DNA of 26,716 nt from CAYPAU01 sp964408825 (GCA_964408825.1 CAYPAU010000012.1:1-26716), one strand, 5' to 3'; shown: positions 7,383 through 15,004, counted from the stretch's first letter. Notes: generated by a model from the letters alone, not told the origin. Made by a program: numbers and translations.

Positions 7383-7747
7383 AAAAAATTTTGATAGTAG
7401 AGGACGAGCCAGCTATATCAAAAATGTACCAGACTGCATTTCAAGCGGAAGGTTTTAATGTAGAAACCGCACTAAATGGAAAAGAGGGATTGAAGATCGC
7501 ACTCGAAAACCACCCGGATCTAATTATCTTAGATATTAAGCTGCCTGATATGGATGGACTAACTGTACTAAATAAGCTTAGAGATGACAGTTGGGGAAAG
7601 AATGTTTCAGTGTTCATGCTTACAAATTTAGATGATTCAGAGAGCATATCAGAGTCGATGAGAAAAAGGGTGCACCAATTTATAGTAAAAACTGACACGG
7701 ATCCAAATGCAGTGGTTGATGAAGCAAGAATGGTCTTGAAAAGTTAA
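7379..7747 (+). CDS. Single-domain response regulator (CheY-like receiver) 1
   Basis: 122 residues, receiver domain only. The acidic pocket E8-D9, phospho-acceptor D52 (LIILDIKLPDMDG), switch threonine in FMLTNLDD and conserved lysine in FIVKTD are all present. No DNA-binding or enzymatic output domain follows. The 4-nt overlap with the kinase gene points to phosphotransfer from that kinase. The effect is probably exerted through protein-protein contact or as a phosphate shuttle. Confidence 0.93.
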   Translation: MKKILIVEDEPAISKMYQTAFQAEGFNVETALNGKEGLKIALENHPDLIILDIKLPDMDGLTVLNKLRDDSWGKNVSVFMLTNLDDSESISESMRKRVHQFIVKTDTDPNAVVDEARMVLKS

Positions 7748-7764
7748 TCGAGGAAGTGAAATCT

Positions 7765-8148
7765 ATGAAAAAGGTTTTATTGGTAGATGATGATATTGCG
7801 CTTGTGAATCTTTATGAGAAAAGTCTTAAAGATGCAGGATTTGATGTTTATAAAGCACATAACGGGATAGAAGGACACAAGGTTGCCTTAAGGGAGCATC
7901 CCGATCTAATCTTACTTGATATTAAAATGCCAGGAATGGATGGGATGACGATGATGAAAAAAGTGCGGTCAGATTTTTTGGGAAAAAATGTGCCAATAAT
8001 TATGCTTACCAATTTAGATACGGATGATAAGATTCTTCAGGGAATTGTCGAAGATCAGCCCGCATATTATTTATTAAAAGATAATGTTGATCCGGAGGGA
8101 GTTGTTGAAAAGGTTAAAGAAGTGCTCGGTTATAATTCTTCTTCTTAG
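7765..8148 (+). CDS. Single-domain response regulator (CheY-like receiver) 2
   Basis: 127 residues from the ATG at 7765. That start is preferred over the upstream GTG (7756) because AGGAAG (7751-7756) lies 8 nt before it, one of the few clear Shine-Dalgarno sequences in the window. It has D52 as phospho-acceptor (LILLDIKMPGMDG), the acidic cluster DDD near the N-terminus, the switch threonine in IIMLTNLD and the lysine of YYLLKDN. No output domain is present. It is clearly related to the preceding receiver and third in the kinase operon. Confidence 0.93.
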   Translation: MKKVLLVDDDIALVNLYEKSLKDAGFDVYKAHNGIEGHKVALREHPDLILLDIKMPGMDGMTMMKKVRSDFLGKNVPIIMLTNLDTDDKILQGIVEDQPAYYLLKDNVDPEGVVEKVKEVLGYNSSS

Positions 8149-8171
8149 ATTACCCAATGAGATTCCTCTTG

Positions 8172-8243
8172 TCGGGGTAGCCCGATTTGAACGGGCGACC
8201 TCACCGTCCCGAACGGTGCGCGCTACCACTGCGCCATACCCCG
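8172..8243 (-). tRNA. tRNA-Pro (anticodon CGG), canonical
   Basis: Acceptor CGGGGTA/TACCCCG, D stem GCGC/GCGC with loop AGTGGTA, anticodon stem CACCG/CGGTG with loop TTCGGGA (anticodon CGG), T stem GCCCG/CGGGC with the standard loop TTCAAAT, discriminator A. CCA is not encoded. It has the same anticodon as the tRNA-Pro at 5.4 kb but with standard elbow residues. Confidence 0.95.
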
Positions 8244-8253
8244 AAGTTTTTTT

Positions 8254-8282
8254 ATTTTAAAACTTCATGTGCTAAAATACAA
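8254..8282 (-). promoter_or_regulatory. Promoter of the canonical tRNA-Pro gene
   Basis: On the minus strand TTGTAT (8282-8277), a 17-nt spacer and TAAAAT (8259-8254), ending 10 nt before the tRNA. It overlaps the -10 box of the divergent tRNA-Arg promoter. Confidence 0.55.
8270..8278 (+). promoter_or_regulatory. Extended -10 promoter of tRNA-Arg
   Basis: TGC followed by TAAAAT (8273-8278), ending 11 nt before the tRNA 5' end. No convincing -35 box is seen. It shares bases with the -35 box of the divergent tRNA-Pro promoter, so the two may compete. Confidence 0.45.
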
Positions 8283-8289
8283 GTGAATT

Positions 8290-8362
8290 GCTCTCGTAGC
8301 TCAATGGATAGAGCAGTCCCGTCCTAAGGGAAAGACTGGAGGTTCGACTCCTCTCGAGAGCG
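8290..8362 (+). tRNA. tRNA-Arg (anticodon CCT)
   Basis: Acceptor GCTCTCG/CGAGAGC, D stem GCTC/GAGC, anticodon loop GTCCTAA (anticodon CCT, reads AGG), T stem GGAGG/CCTCT with standard loop TTCGACT, discriminator G. CCA is not encoded. The anticodon stem is slightly irregular at its outer pair. The sortase gene starts 21 nt after it. Confidence 0.93.
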
Positions 8363-8383
8363 CTTTTCTGTTATCATAGATTT

Positions 8384-9088
8384 ATGAGTCGGAGGGACGT
8401 TATTCGCTTTTTGATTCTGCGAACGTTGGGGAATTTTCTTCTTCTTTTCGCAATTTTTGGAGTTTTGGCAACTTTTGGTCCTTCACTATACTACGAGGTT
8501 TATTTTAGAATCGCGCAGGCAAAAGGCGTAACTTACACGGTCCCTGACGAAAAAACTCCGCTTGGAGAAATTCTTAAGAAATATAAAGAGGACCAAATAA
8601 GCGGAGGGCTTGGAGCTCTTCTGACAGGAAGTAAGGAACAAATTTTGATACCTAAAGATGCAGAGTTTAGCATTTTGATACCCAAAATTGGAGCATCTAC
8701 CAAAGTTTTTCCCAATATTGATTCCTCAAAAGAAAGCGAGTTTCTTCCCGTTCTTCAGAGGGGTGTTGCGCATGCCAAAGGAACATTTTTCCCCGGAATG
8801 AAAGGCAATATTTATATGTTTGCTCATTCAACCGATAATTTTTGGGATGTAGGGCGGTATAATGCTATATTTTACCTTCTCAAGGACTTAACCGCAGGCG
8901 ATGATGTAGTAGTTTATTTCGAAAACCAAAGACATAATTATGTTGTTAAAGAGTCCAGAATAGTAGACGAAAAAGATGTTTCTTTTATAACCAAAAGCAA
9001 TACAGGAAAAGAAGTTTTAATCCTCCAAACATGCTGGCCGCCCGGCACAACCTGGAAAAGACTAGTTGTTTTTGCCGAGCCTAAGTAG
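8384..9088 (+). CDS. Sortase family transpeptidase
   Basis: 234 residues with an N-terminal membrane anchor (about 9-31) and an external sortase domain. The catalytic triad is visible: H148 in GNIYMFAHST, C217 in LILQTCWPPGTTWKR and R226. Sortases attach surface proteins through an LPxTG-like sorting signal, or build pili; the substrate is not identified, although the large surface protein at the end of the window could be examined. TATCAT (8372-8377) lies 6 nt before the ATG, and readthrough from tRNA-Arg is also possible. A relic of a second sortase C-terminus lies downstream (9247-9321). Confidence 0.92.
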   Translation: MSRRDVIRFLILRTLGNFLLLFAIFGVLATFGPSLYYEVYFRIAQAKGVTYTVPDEKTPLGEILKKYKEDQISGGLGALLTGSKEQILIPKDAEFSILIPKIGASTKVFPNIDSSKESEFLPVLQRGVAHAKGTFFPGMKGNIYMFAHSTDNFWDVGRYNAIFYLLKDLTAGDDVVVYFENQRHNYVVKESRIVDEKDVSFITKSNTGKEVLILQTCWPPGTTWKRLVVFAEPK

Positions 9089-9093
9089 ATTAA

Positions 9094-9250
9094 GACTCAG
9101 CAAGCACGTGTTGAAAATGACGCTCGCTGAAGTTTATTCCAAAATGAATGTCCGCTCCGCTTGCTAAGTGAAAGCCTCTTTAAAAGAAGATAGAAAAAGC
9201 GATGAAAGTATAAAACGGCTTTCAGTTCATTTTCAAATGACTTGCCGAGC
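9094..9250. repeat. Inverted pair of a dispersed repeat element downstream of the sortase
   Basis: GACTCAGCAAG...GTTGAAAATGAC (9094-9121) recurs as a diverged inverted copy ending at 9250 (reverse complement of 9216-9250: GCTCGGCAAG...TTGAAAATGA). A third copy lies beside the assembly gap in the wecG-like gene (13528-13555), matching the first at 23 of 28 positions with only transitions. A perfect 5-bp hairpin CCCGC-TTG-GCGGG follows at 9253-9265. The 9089-9369 stretch has no convincing intact gene. Confidence 0.5.
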
Positions 9251-9321
9251 CTCCCGCTTGGCGGGCCGCTGGAACTACATGGAAACGTTTGCTGGTTTTC
9301 GCAGAGCGAGAAACCTGAGGT
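9247..9321 (+). pseudogene. Relic of a second sortase C-terminus
   Basis: Read in frame from 9247, this stretch ends with GTTWKRLLVFAERET and a stop. It matches GTTWKRLVVFAEPK at the end of the intact sortase just upstream, with 12 of the first 13 residues identical. The DNA differs mostly at silent positions, so it looks like an old paralogue rather than a recent duplication. The catalytic cysteine region is missing; the stretch before it is repeat DNA with a palindrome. Confidence 0.6.
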
Positions 9322-9369
9322 GGTGAGTTGAAAATATTTATTTTTCAGATTATGATAATCATATGGCAT

Positions 9370-10101
9370 ATGGATAGCAGGGAGCCAGGTAACGAACAAA
9401 ACCCGTCACAAGAAGCAGAAAGTATAGCAGAAGATTTGCCAAATTTAACCGAAAATCAAATGGCAGAAGTTATAGCAAGAGACCTTCTAGATAGAGAAAA
9501 TAACTTGTACCGAAGCGGCAACACTGTTCCAGCTGATCATAAGATTCTATTTCTAATAGGAGATGAAACGAATGATGTTACAAAAGAGAAAGATTTAAGA
9601 GGAAACCGTATTTATACTAAGGACTATAATTACCCAAAAGCTCCAGAGATTCCCGAAGTCAACGCTTCTATTTCTCGATATTTCGAGAAAGATAAGCAGA
9701 ATCTGCCAGAAGTACTGTCGGAGACAGCAGATATCTTCTATAACCTTGCCCAACTAAGAGAACTCGATCCTGAATTTAGAGATGTGTACGGTAAATGGAT
9801 GAACTATTTAGCGAGGAGCATAGGGTTAGACCTAAGAGAATTATTTGGGCTTGCAATAATAAAATATAGAAGGAGGTTAATTCAAGAGGGGGGAGAGAAG
9901 GATGTTTTAGAGGAGGAGAAGCTACTTCAAAGCTTTGTGACAGAAGGTCAAAGCCCAGGAAGATTTTCAGTAAGGCGACCCGCAGACGATGGTTTAAAAA
10001 AGTTCTATCGAGTAGTGAATCTTTTAGGGAATAAGATTTTAGTAGGAAGATTTACTCAATTGAGGGCTAACCTATCTGCCGAAGAGGAACTAACAGGTTG
10101 A
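9370..10101 (+). CDS. Hypothetical protein, 243 aa, with a possible MazG-like helical core
   Basis: Not confidently recognised. It is acidic and soluble, with no signal peptide. The middle region (LPEVLSETADIFYNLAQL, then LDLRELFGLAIIKYRRRLIQEGGEKD) faintly resembles all-alpha NTP pyrophosphohydrolases of the MazG type, which have an ExxD-type helix and a KYxxR helix. The metal-binding ExxE..D pattern is not clear, so this is only a suggestion. The frame opens upstream at TTG 9328, but the ATG at 9370 begins the polar protein and is preferred. It is flanked on both sides by repeat-rich non-coding DNA. Confidence 0.55.
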   Translation: MDSREPGNEQNPSQEAESIAEDLPNLTENQMAEVIARDLLDRENNLYRSGNTVPADHKILFLIGDETNDVTKEKDLRGNRIYTKDYNYPKAPEIPEVNASISRYFEKDKQNLPEVLSETADIFYNLAQLRELDPEFRDVYGKWMNYLARSIGLDLRELFGLAIIKYRRRLIQEGGEKDVLEEEKLLQSFVTEGQSPGRFSVRRPADDGLKKFYRVVNLLGNKILVGRFTQLRANLSAEEELTG

Positions 10102-10370
10102 TTTTCCAAAGCCGAAATAACATATATAATTCCAATTTTTTTCTTGTACTTTTGTACCGCCAAAAGTACCAAAAGCTCTCGCCAAATCTCGTCTCATGCT
10201 CTCAAAGTTTCGTTCGTTTGTCGGGTGATTTCACCCCCTCCTCAACCGCGTCAGACGCGGTGAGGAATCCCCCTGATGCACTCACTCAACTTCTCGTGCA
10301 TTCGACATTCGAAATGGCGAATATAGGTTTAAAACTATACGCTATATGCTATTTTCTATTACGCTTGAGA
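10102..10370. repeat. Cluster of REP-like palindromes
   Basis: A gene-free stretch with several hairpins: GTACTTTTG/CAAAAGTAC (10146-10154 and 10161-10169, 9-bp perfect stem), GGGTGA/TCACCC (10223-10236, 2-nt loop) and the near-perfect palindrome ACCGCGTCAGACGCGGT (10245-10261) within CCTC...GAGG. An open frame covers the area but its composition is that of repeats. The organisation resembles dispersed REP-type elements; copy number elsewhere cannot be judged. Confidence 0.55.
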
Positions 10371-11552
10371 TTACTTCAGGCTTATTGTATAAAGATTTGG
10401 GGAAGTGTCGGGATTACCCAGACTTGTCAATATTACAATCTTTGAAGCATCAGGCCAGGGAAATACATAGTTATCAATAAAAGGGCCTGCATAGATCTTC
10501 GTATTATTTGTTCCGTCATACTCCATTATATTTATTTCTTTATCGTGTACAAATACGAGATGGTTTGAGTCCGGGAGCCAAGTTAGGGATTCTCTTTCAC
10601 TTTCGAGTTTATCTTTGATTTTATAGTTTCTATCCTCTTTTATGTCATATACATAAATTACTTTTTTTTCAATATTCCTCTGCTCAGGCGTCGAGTTTAC
10701 TCCAATAAGGCGCGGGGTTATTATTATGGGAAGGGTTGCGGACTCTGACGCCTCATATAGAATTTTAGTCTCATCAGGAGAAAATGACAAAATTTTGAAG
10801 TTATTTTTAACCATTTTCCTTATTTTTGCGGGAGTACCTTCTATTGTTGATCTGTCCCTATCGGATTTTATCTTATCCCAGGATATCTTAAGATTTGCAA
10901 GCGTTGCGGTAACATCACTGGGGTTCTCATTAAAAGTATTAGGTCTTAGTAGGAAGCTACTCAACGAATTTTGGGCAGAAATTGAAGCTATTAGTTCTGA
11001 CCCGTCGGGGGAGAAGCTCAATTTTGCTAACGAAAAAAGGCCGACCGTATCGTCTGCTATTTGAGAGGATGAGCCTTGAAGAGTTAGAATCGGCCTTGTC
11101 GTCATATCAAGGATGTAAACCCCATTTTTCTTAATGCTTTGACCTGAGACCGTATAAGCAATTTTGGTGTAGGTTGGATCTATTACGGGACTGTCCACTC
11201 CAAGGTTAGTAATACTTTGAAGCTGTGGCGCAACGGGGAATAGACGCGCGTTGGCCTTACTTACAACCTCTTTTTCAATTTTTATTTTTTTCTCCCAGGG
11301 GAAATATCCCTCTTTTGAGATCCTGACTTTATATTCTCCGGGCGAAAGATTCAGATTATTGTCAGTTGCCGTTGTTAAATGATCATTTATGTAAACAGAC
11401 GCGCCGTCGGGTGTGCTTGTTGCCACTAAAACCCCGGTGCCGGAAAGATCTTTTCCATTTCCAAGTCTGTATCCTTTAGCGTAAAGCACTATTACGGCAG
11501 TCGCCAGAACTAAAAGAGCAAGAATCATAGAGGTTAGAAGAACTTTTTTCAT
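10371..11552 (-). CDS. Membrane-anchored PEGA-domain protein with beta-propeller-like repeats
   Basis: 393 residues. An N-terminal membrane segment (about 4-24) is followed by a PEGA domain (41-92: VLVATSTPDGASVYINDHLT, then LSPGEYKVRISKEGYFPWEKK). A long region with WD40/TolB-like blades follows (LSFSPDGSELIAS, ILSFSPDETKILYEA, LTWLPDSNHLVFVHD). Such proteins are usually displayed outside the membrane and bind other surface components; no enzyme motif is visible. The frame opens 17 codons earlier, but the ATG at 11552 gives a clean signal-anchor and sits 7 nt after a perfect TATAAT. It is divergent from mreB. Confidence 0.85.
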   Translation of the reverse strand: MKKVLLTSMILALLVLATAVIVLYAKGYRLGNGKDLSGTGVLVATSTPDGASVYINDHLTTATDNNLNLSPGEYKVRISKEGYFPWEKKIKIEKEVVSKANARLFPVAPQLQSITNLGVDSPVIDPTYTKIAYTVSGQSIKKNGVYILDMTTRPILTLQGSSSQIADDTVGLFSLAKLSFSPDGSELIASISAQNSLSSFLLRPNTFNENPSDVTATLANLKISWDKIKSDRDRSTIEGTPAKIRKMVKNNFKILSFSPDETKILYEASESATLPIIITPRLIGVNSTPEQRNIEKKVIYVYDIKEDRNYKIKDKLESERESLTWLPDSNHLVFVHDKEINIMEYDGTNNTKIYAGPFIDNYVFPWPDASKIVILTSLGNPDTSPNLYTISLK

Positions 11553-11559
11553 AAAATGA

Positions 11560-11565
11560 ATTATA
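11560..11565 (-). promoter_or_regulatory. Perfect -10 box 7 nt before the PEGA-protein ATG
   Basis: TATAAT on the minus strand, 7 nt before the start codon, again predicts a leaderless mRNA. No -35 box at proper spacing; TTGATA at 11603-11598 is too far away. Confidence 0.5.
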
Positions 11566-11685
11566 CCCTCCCCGCACTGACTTCTCACGACTGCTTTTAT
11601 CAAATGAACTTACATATAAGGCGTAAAGGGTCTTGCAAGACAAATTAAGTCTCTATATAATCGATGATACAAGGCAAAAAAAGTT

Positions 11686-11808
11686 TTTGATATATTAATA
11701 TAATAATTTGATATATTAAATAAAGTCAAAAAATCAAAATTTAAAGAGTTTTCCCGCAAATAATTTTTTTTGGATTTTAGTTTTGACTTTTGACTTTTGA
11801 GTTTTAAA
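11686..11808. repeat. Direct repeats and heptads in the mreB leader
   Basis: TTTGATATATTAA occurs at 11686-11698 and exactly again at 11707-11719, a 21-nt spacing (two helical turns) suited to a DNA-binding protein. Four heptads (TTTTGAC, TTTTGAC, TTTTGAG, TTTTAAA) run from 11781 to 11808, just before the mreB ATG. The rest of the 11553-11819 interval is AT-rich without a gene. Confidence 0.6.
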
Positions 11809-11819
11809 TTTAATTTATT

Positions 11820-12833
11820 ATGTTATCTAAGCGCATAGGTATTGATCTTGGAACGGCTAACACTCTTGTTTATCTGGCAGGAAAGGGAGTAGTTCTTAAC
11901 GAGCCTACTGTTGTTGCAGTAACTGCCGAGGAAAATAGAGTCGTTGCAGTAGGACGCGAGGCAAAAGAAATGCTGGGCAGGACGCCCGGAAATATAGTTG
12001 CTCAGAGGCCGCTTCGAGACGGCGTTATCGCAGATTATACGATCACCGAGGCTATGCTCTCTTATTTTATTGATAAGGCGGCCGGGAAATCGAGATTTTT
12101 CAAACCAGAAGTCATGGTATGTATCCCATCCGGAGTCACTCAGGTAGAAAGACGGGCGGTCCTTGATGCAACGATGGCGGCGGGAGCAAAAATTGCTTAT
12201 CTTATCGAAGAACCTTTAGCCGCTGCCATAGGAGCGAAAATTCCGATTGCGCAAGCTGCAGGACACATGGTGGTTGATATGGGAGGAGGCTCGACCGAAT
12301 GTGCAGTAATTTCTCTTGGTGGAGTCGTCGTTCATAATTCCGTTAGGGCAGGGGGGAATAAAATAGATGAGGCCATCGCCATCTATACGAAAAGAAAATT
12401 TAATCTTTTAATCGGGGAGAGGACAGCCGAGCAGATAAAGATTGAGATAGGGAATGCCTTGATAGAGAATGGAGGGAAAAATGCAAAAAAGATGGAGATT
12501 CGTGGCAGGGATAGCATAAGCGGATTGCCGCGCACGATTGAGCTTTCAGAAGAGCAAATAAACGAAGCAATAAGCCCTGTTCTTATGGATATTATCGCTG
12601 CTGTTAAGGGAGTTTTAGAGCAAACTCCTCCGGAACTTGCAAGCGATATAATAGATAAAGGAGTTGTTATGAGCGGTGGGACGTCTCTTCTTAAAAATTT
12701 TGATAAACTTATTACCAGACAGACTGGAGTCCCGTGCCACATTGCGGAAGACGCACTTCTTTGTGTGGTAAGAGGAACTGGTGTGGCGCTTGAGAACATT
12801 GAGCTTTATAAAAGAAGCATAGCAAGAAAATAA
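11820..12833 (+). CDS. mreB: Rod shape-determining protein MreB
   Basis: Bacterial actin that forms membrane-associated filaments and guides wall synthesis. 337 residues, normal length. The phosphate-1 loop GIDLGTANTLVY is at the N-terminus, phosphate-2 is VVDMGGGSTECAV and the adenosine-binding motif is VVMSGGTSLLKNFD. No mreC/mreD follow; instead an envelope-glycan gene set begins 250 nt downstream. The presence of MreB suggests an elongated or regulated cell shape. Leader repeats upstream may regulate it. Confidence 0.97.
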   Translation: MLSKRIGIDLGTANTLVYLAGKGVVLNEPTVVAVTAEENRVVAVGREAKEMLGRTPGNIVAQRPLRDGVIADYTITEAMLSYFIDKAAGKSRFFKPEVMVCIPSGVTQVERRAVLDATMAAGAKIAYLIEEPLAAAIGAKIPIAQAAGHMVVDMGGGSTECAVISLGGVVVHNSVRAGGNKIDEAIAIYTKRKFNLLIGERTAEQIKIEIGNALIENGGKNAKKMEIRGRDSISGLPRTIELSEEQINEAISPVLMDIIAAVKGVLEQTPPELASDIIDKGVVMSGGTSLLKNFDKLITRQTGVPCHIAEDALLCVVRGTGVALENIELYKRSIARK

Positions 12834-13087
12834 ATTAATTAAATCTTCAAAATTAACCTATAATTTTTTATAAAACTTTTTAATCTTATCCCGATGCACG
12901 CTATTTTTAAAAATTTTCACAACATCATAGAATTATAGTAATTAATTTGCAATGACAAACAAAACATCAACTTTTTTTGAACCTACAGGTTTAGTTTTCA
13001 CGAGTGATTTTGAACATTTTAAATACTCGAAGAATAAAGTTTATTTACCGCGCCCGTTATATGAATAAGACTTATAGTAAAACTCAA
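12834..13087 (+). other. Gene-free AT-rich spacer
   Basis: No convincing gene. TATAGT at 13073-13078 lies 9 nt before the preferred ATG of the next gene and may be its -10 box; no good -35 is seen. In-frame starts upstream (GTG 13004, ATG 13061) are possible but add a basic segment not typical of the family. Confidence 0.4.
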
Positions 13088-13946
13088 ATGTTTAAGAAAA
13101 ATTTTATACTTCAAATTGGGTTCAACGACATAAATATAAAGCAAGTCCTAGAGTATATCGATAAAATTTTGAAAAACAGCGAAGAAAACCGATTTTTCGT
13201 TACCCCAAATCCCGAAGTTTTGGTAATGGCAAGCAACGATAATTACTACAGAGAAGTATTAAACTCTGCAGATTTAGCTTTGGCCGACGGCATGGGAGTC
13301 ATTTTGGCAAGTAAAACACTCGGAAGACCAATAAGGAACCGAATAACCGGTGTAGATCTTGTAGGGAACATCTGTAATTGGGTTTCAAAAAAGCCTATAA
13401 CAGTGGGATTTTTGGGTGGAGGACTTGGAGTAGCAGAGAAGACCTCCGAGTGCTTAAAGAGAAAATATCCCGGTTTAGAAGTAGCTTTTGCCCAAGAAAA
13501 ATGGACAAATGGTCGCAAATTATCAAAGACTCGGCAAGTATATGTTGAGAATGACCATGATACTCNNNNNNNNNNGTCCTGTTGCCAGTTTCCCGCCCGC
13601 CAGTGCTCCTGCAGCATCCGCACAGATGCGCGCTGTCGGGATCCCTTCTACCCGTGCCACCCCTCGCTTAATGTCGTGCGATATCCTTTTTGTCGCCTTT
13701 GGGTCGCCAAAACAGGAAATTTGGATTTATGAAAACCTTCAAGATCTTCCTTCAAAGTTAACCATAGGAGTAGGTGGGGCATTCGATTTTATTTCGGGAA
13801 AAGTCAGAAGAGCTCCGGTTTGGGTGCAAAAAATAGGCCTTGAGTGGCTTTTTAGATTGATAACTCAGCCATGGCGAGCAAGAAGACAGATCTCTTTGAT
13901 AAAATTTATGGTATTGATTCTTTTGGAAAGATTCAAGGAAAAATGA
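13088..13946 (+). CDS. WecG/TagA/CpsF-family glycosyltransferase, interrupted by a scaffold gap and repeat DNA
   Basis: Transfers a sugar (typically N-acetylmannosamine or its uronate) to a lipid-linked acceptor for surface polymers. The first half has the family blocks FVTPNPEVLVMAS, LADGMGVILASK, RITGVDLV and GFLGGGLGVAEKT. The last third has CDILFVAFGSPKQEIWI and GVGGAFDFISGKVRRAPVWVQKIGLEWLFRLITQP. Between them lie a dispersed repeat copy (13528-13555), ten Ns (13566-13575) and about 100 nt of GC-rich repeat-like sequence. This is more than the ~25 residues normally found there. The two halves are in different frames, but because the gap size is arbitrary this is not proof of a frameshift. 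The TGA overlaps the next ATG (ATGA), so an operon follows. Confidence 0.85.
13566..13575. other. Assembly gap (10 N)
   Basis: Placeholder gap inside the WecG-like gene, flanked by a dispersed repeat on the left and a GC-rich sequence with small hairpins (such as GCATC-CGCACA-GATGC) on the right. Repeats probably broke the assembly here. Confidence 0.9.
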
Positions 13947-15004
13947 AAATAGGAATGATCGGCCCAATTTGGTATAGGATTCCGCCCAAAGGTTATGGGG
14001 GAACGGAGCTGGTCGTTTACAATTTGGTTAATGGTTTGGTGGATAAGGGACATGACGTTACACTTTTTGGTGCCAGGAACTCAAAGGTAAAGGCTAAAAT
14101 TTTTCCAACAATAGAAAGACCACTTCGGCAAGATAATGTTGAGTGGGAAAATATAAATTACAGTCTATATCATATAACAGAGGCATTTGACAGGGGGAAT
14201 AATTTTGATATTATTCACATGCATTTAAACAAGAGTCAGGATTATATTTCTTTGCCCCTCGCCCAAGAAAGCAAAACTCCTGTTGTTTCTACTCTTCATT
14301 TTTCTCTTCCCACAAGAGAAATCCATCCGGATAGATATCTTATGCTTAGTAAATACAGAAATCTTCCTTTCGTTTCGATTTCAAATTCACAAAGGGAAGG
14401 AATTAAACTCAATTTTATCGGAACGGTATATAATGGCTTGGACTTAAAACTTTACCCCTTTGTAGAAAACCCAAGTGATTACTTTGTCTGGATCGGAAAG
14501 GTAAATCCAGTTAAAGGAACAAAAGAGGCAATATTGGCAGCAAAAAAGGCAAATGTTAGATTAAAAGTTGTCGGGGCAGTGGAGAAAGCTATTCCTCATC
14601 TTAGAAGTTATTATGAGAGAGAAATAAAACCTTTTATTGACGGAAAGCAGATTCAATGGTACGGAGAGATAGAATTAAGCGAAAAGACAAGAATACTTGG
14701 ACGTGCCAAGGGTTTTCTAAATCCGATTAAGTGGAGTGAACCTTTTGGGCTTGTTATGGCAGAATCTCTTGCTTGCGGAACACCCGTAATAGCTTTTAAT
14801 AGGGGTTCTTCTCCTGAGCTTGTTGTCAACGGAAAGACAGGATATTTAGTCAAAGACATCCCGGAAATGGTTGAAAAAATAAAAATTATAGATAAAATAA
14901 ACAGGGAAAACTGCAGAATAAATGTTGAGAAAAATTTCAGTATAGAAAAAATGGTAGAAAGCTACGAAAAGTCGTATAATACTGCAATATCAAATTGGAA
15001 CTAA
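13943..15004 (+). CDS. GT4-family glycosyltransferase
   Basis: 353 residues, GT-B fold. The N-terminal glycine-rich motif IPPKGYGGTELVVYNLVNGL binds the acceptor side. The C-terminal domain carries FVWIGKVNPVKGTKEAI and the nucleotide-sugar motif EPFGLVMAESLACGTPVIAFNRGSSPELV (the E-x7-E pattern). The start is fixed by the 4-nt ATGA overlap with the WecG-like gene; a longer open frame upstream (13871) would overlap that gene's coding sequence. The trehalose-phosphate-synthase-like gene begins directly after its stop codon. Donor and acceptor sugars cannot be deduced; an envelope polysaccharide or glycolipid role fits the context. Confidence 0.9.
   Translation: MKIGMIGPIWYRIPPKGYGGTELVVYNLVNGLVDKGHDVTLFGARNSKVKAKIFPTIERPLRQDNVEWENINYSLYHITEAFDRGNNFDIIHMHLNKSQDYISLPLAQESKTPVVSTLHFSLPTREIHPDRYLMLSKYRNLPFVSISNSQREGIKLNFIGTVYNGLDLKLYPFVENPSDYFVWIGKVNPVKGTKEAILAAKKANVRLKVVGAVEKAIPHLRSYYEREIKPFIDGKQIQWYGEIELSEKTRILGRAKGFLNPIKWSEPFGLVMAESLACGTPVIAFNRGSSPELVVNGKTGYLVKDIPEMVEKIKIIDKINRENCRINVEKNFSIEKMVESYEKSYNTAISNWN

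Noticed and set aside
9097..9399. Minus-strand open frame of 100 codons
   Set aside because: It spans the inverted repeats and the sortase relic and overlaps the start of the next gene; no family motif or coding signal.
10098..10445. Plus-strand open frame of 115 codons
   Set aside because: It covers the REP-like hairpin cluster and the end of the PEGA gene; the composition follows the repeats and no family motif is visible.
13088..13946. True frameshift in the WecG-like gene
   Set aside because: The two halves are in different frames only across a 10-N placeholder of unknown length, so a frameshift cannot be claimed.
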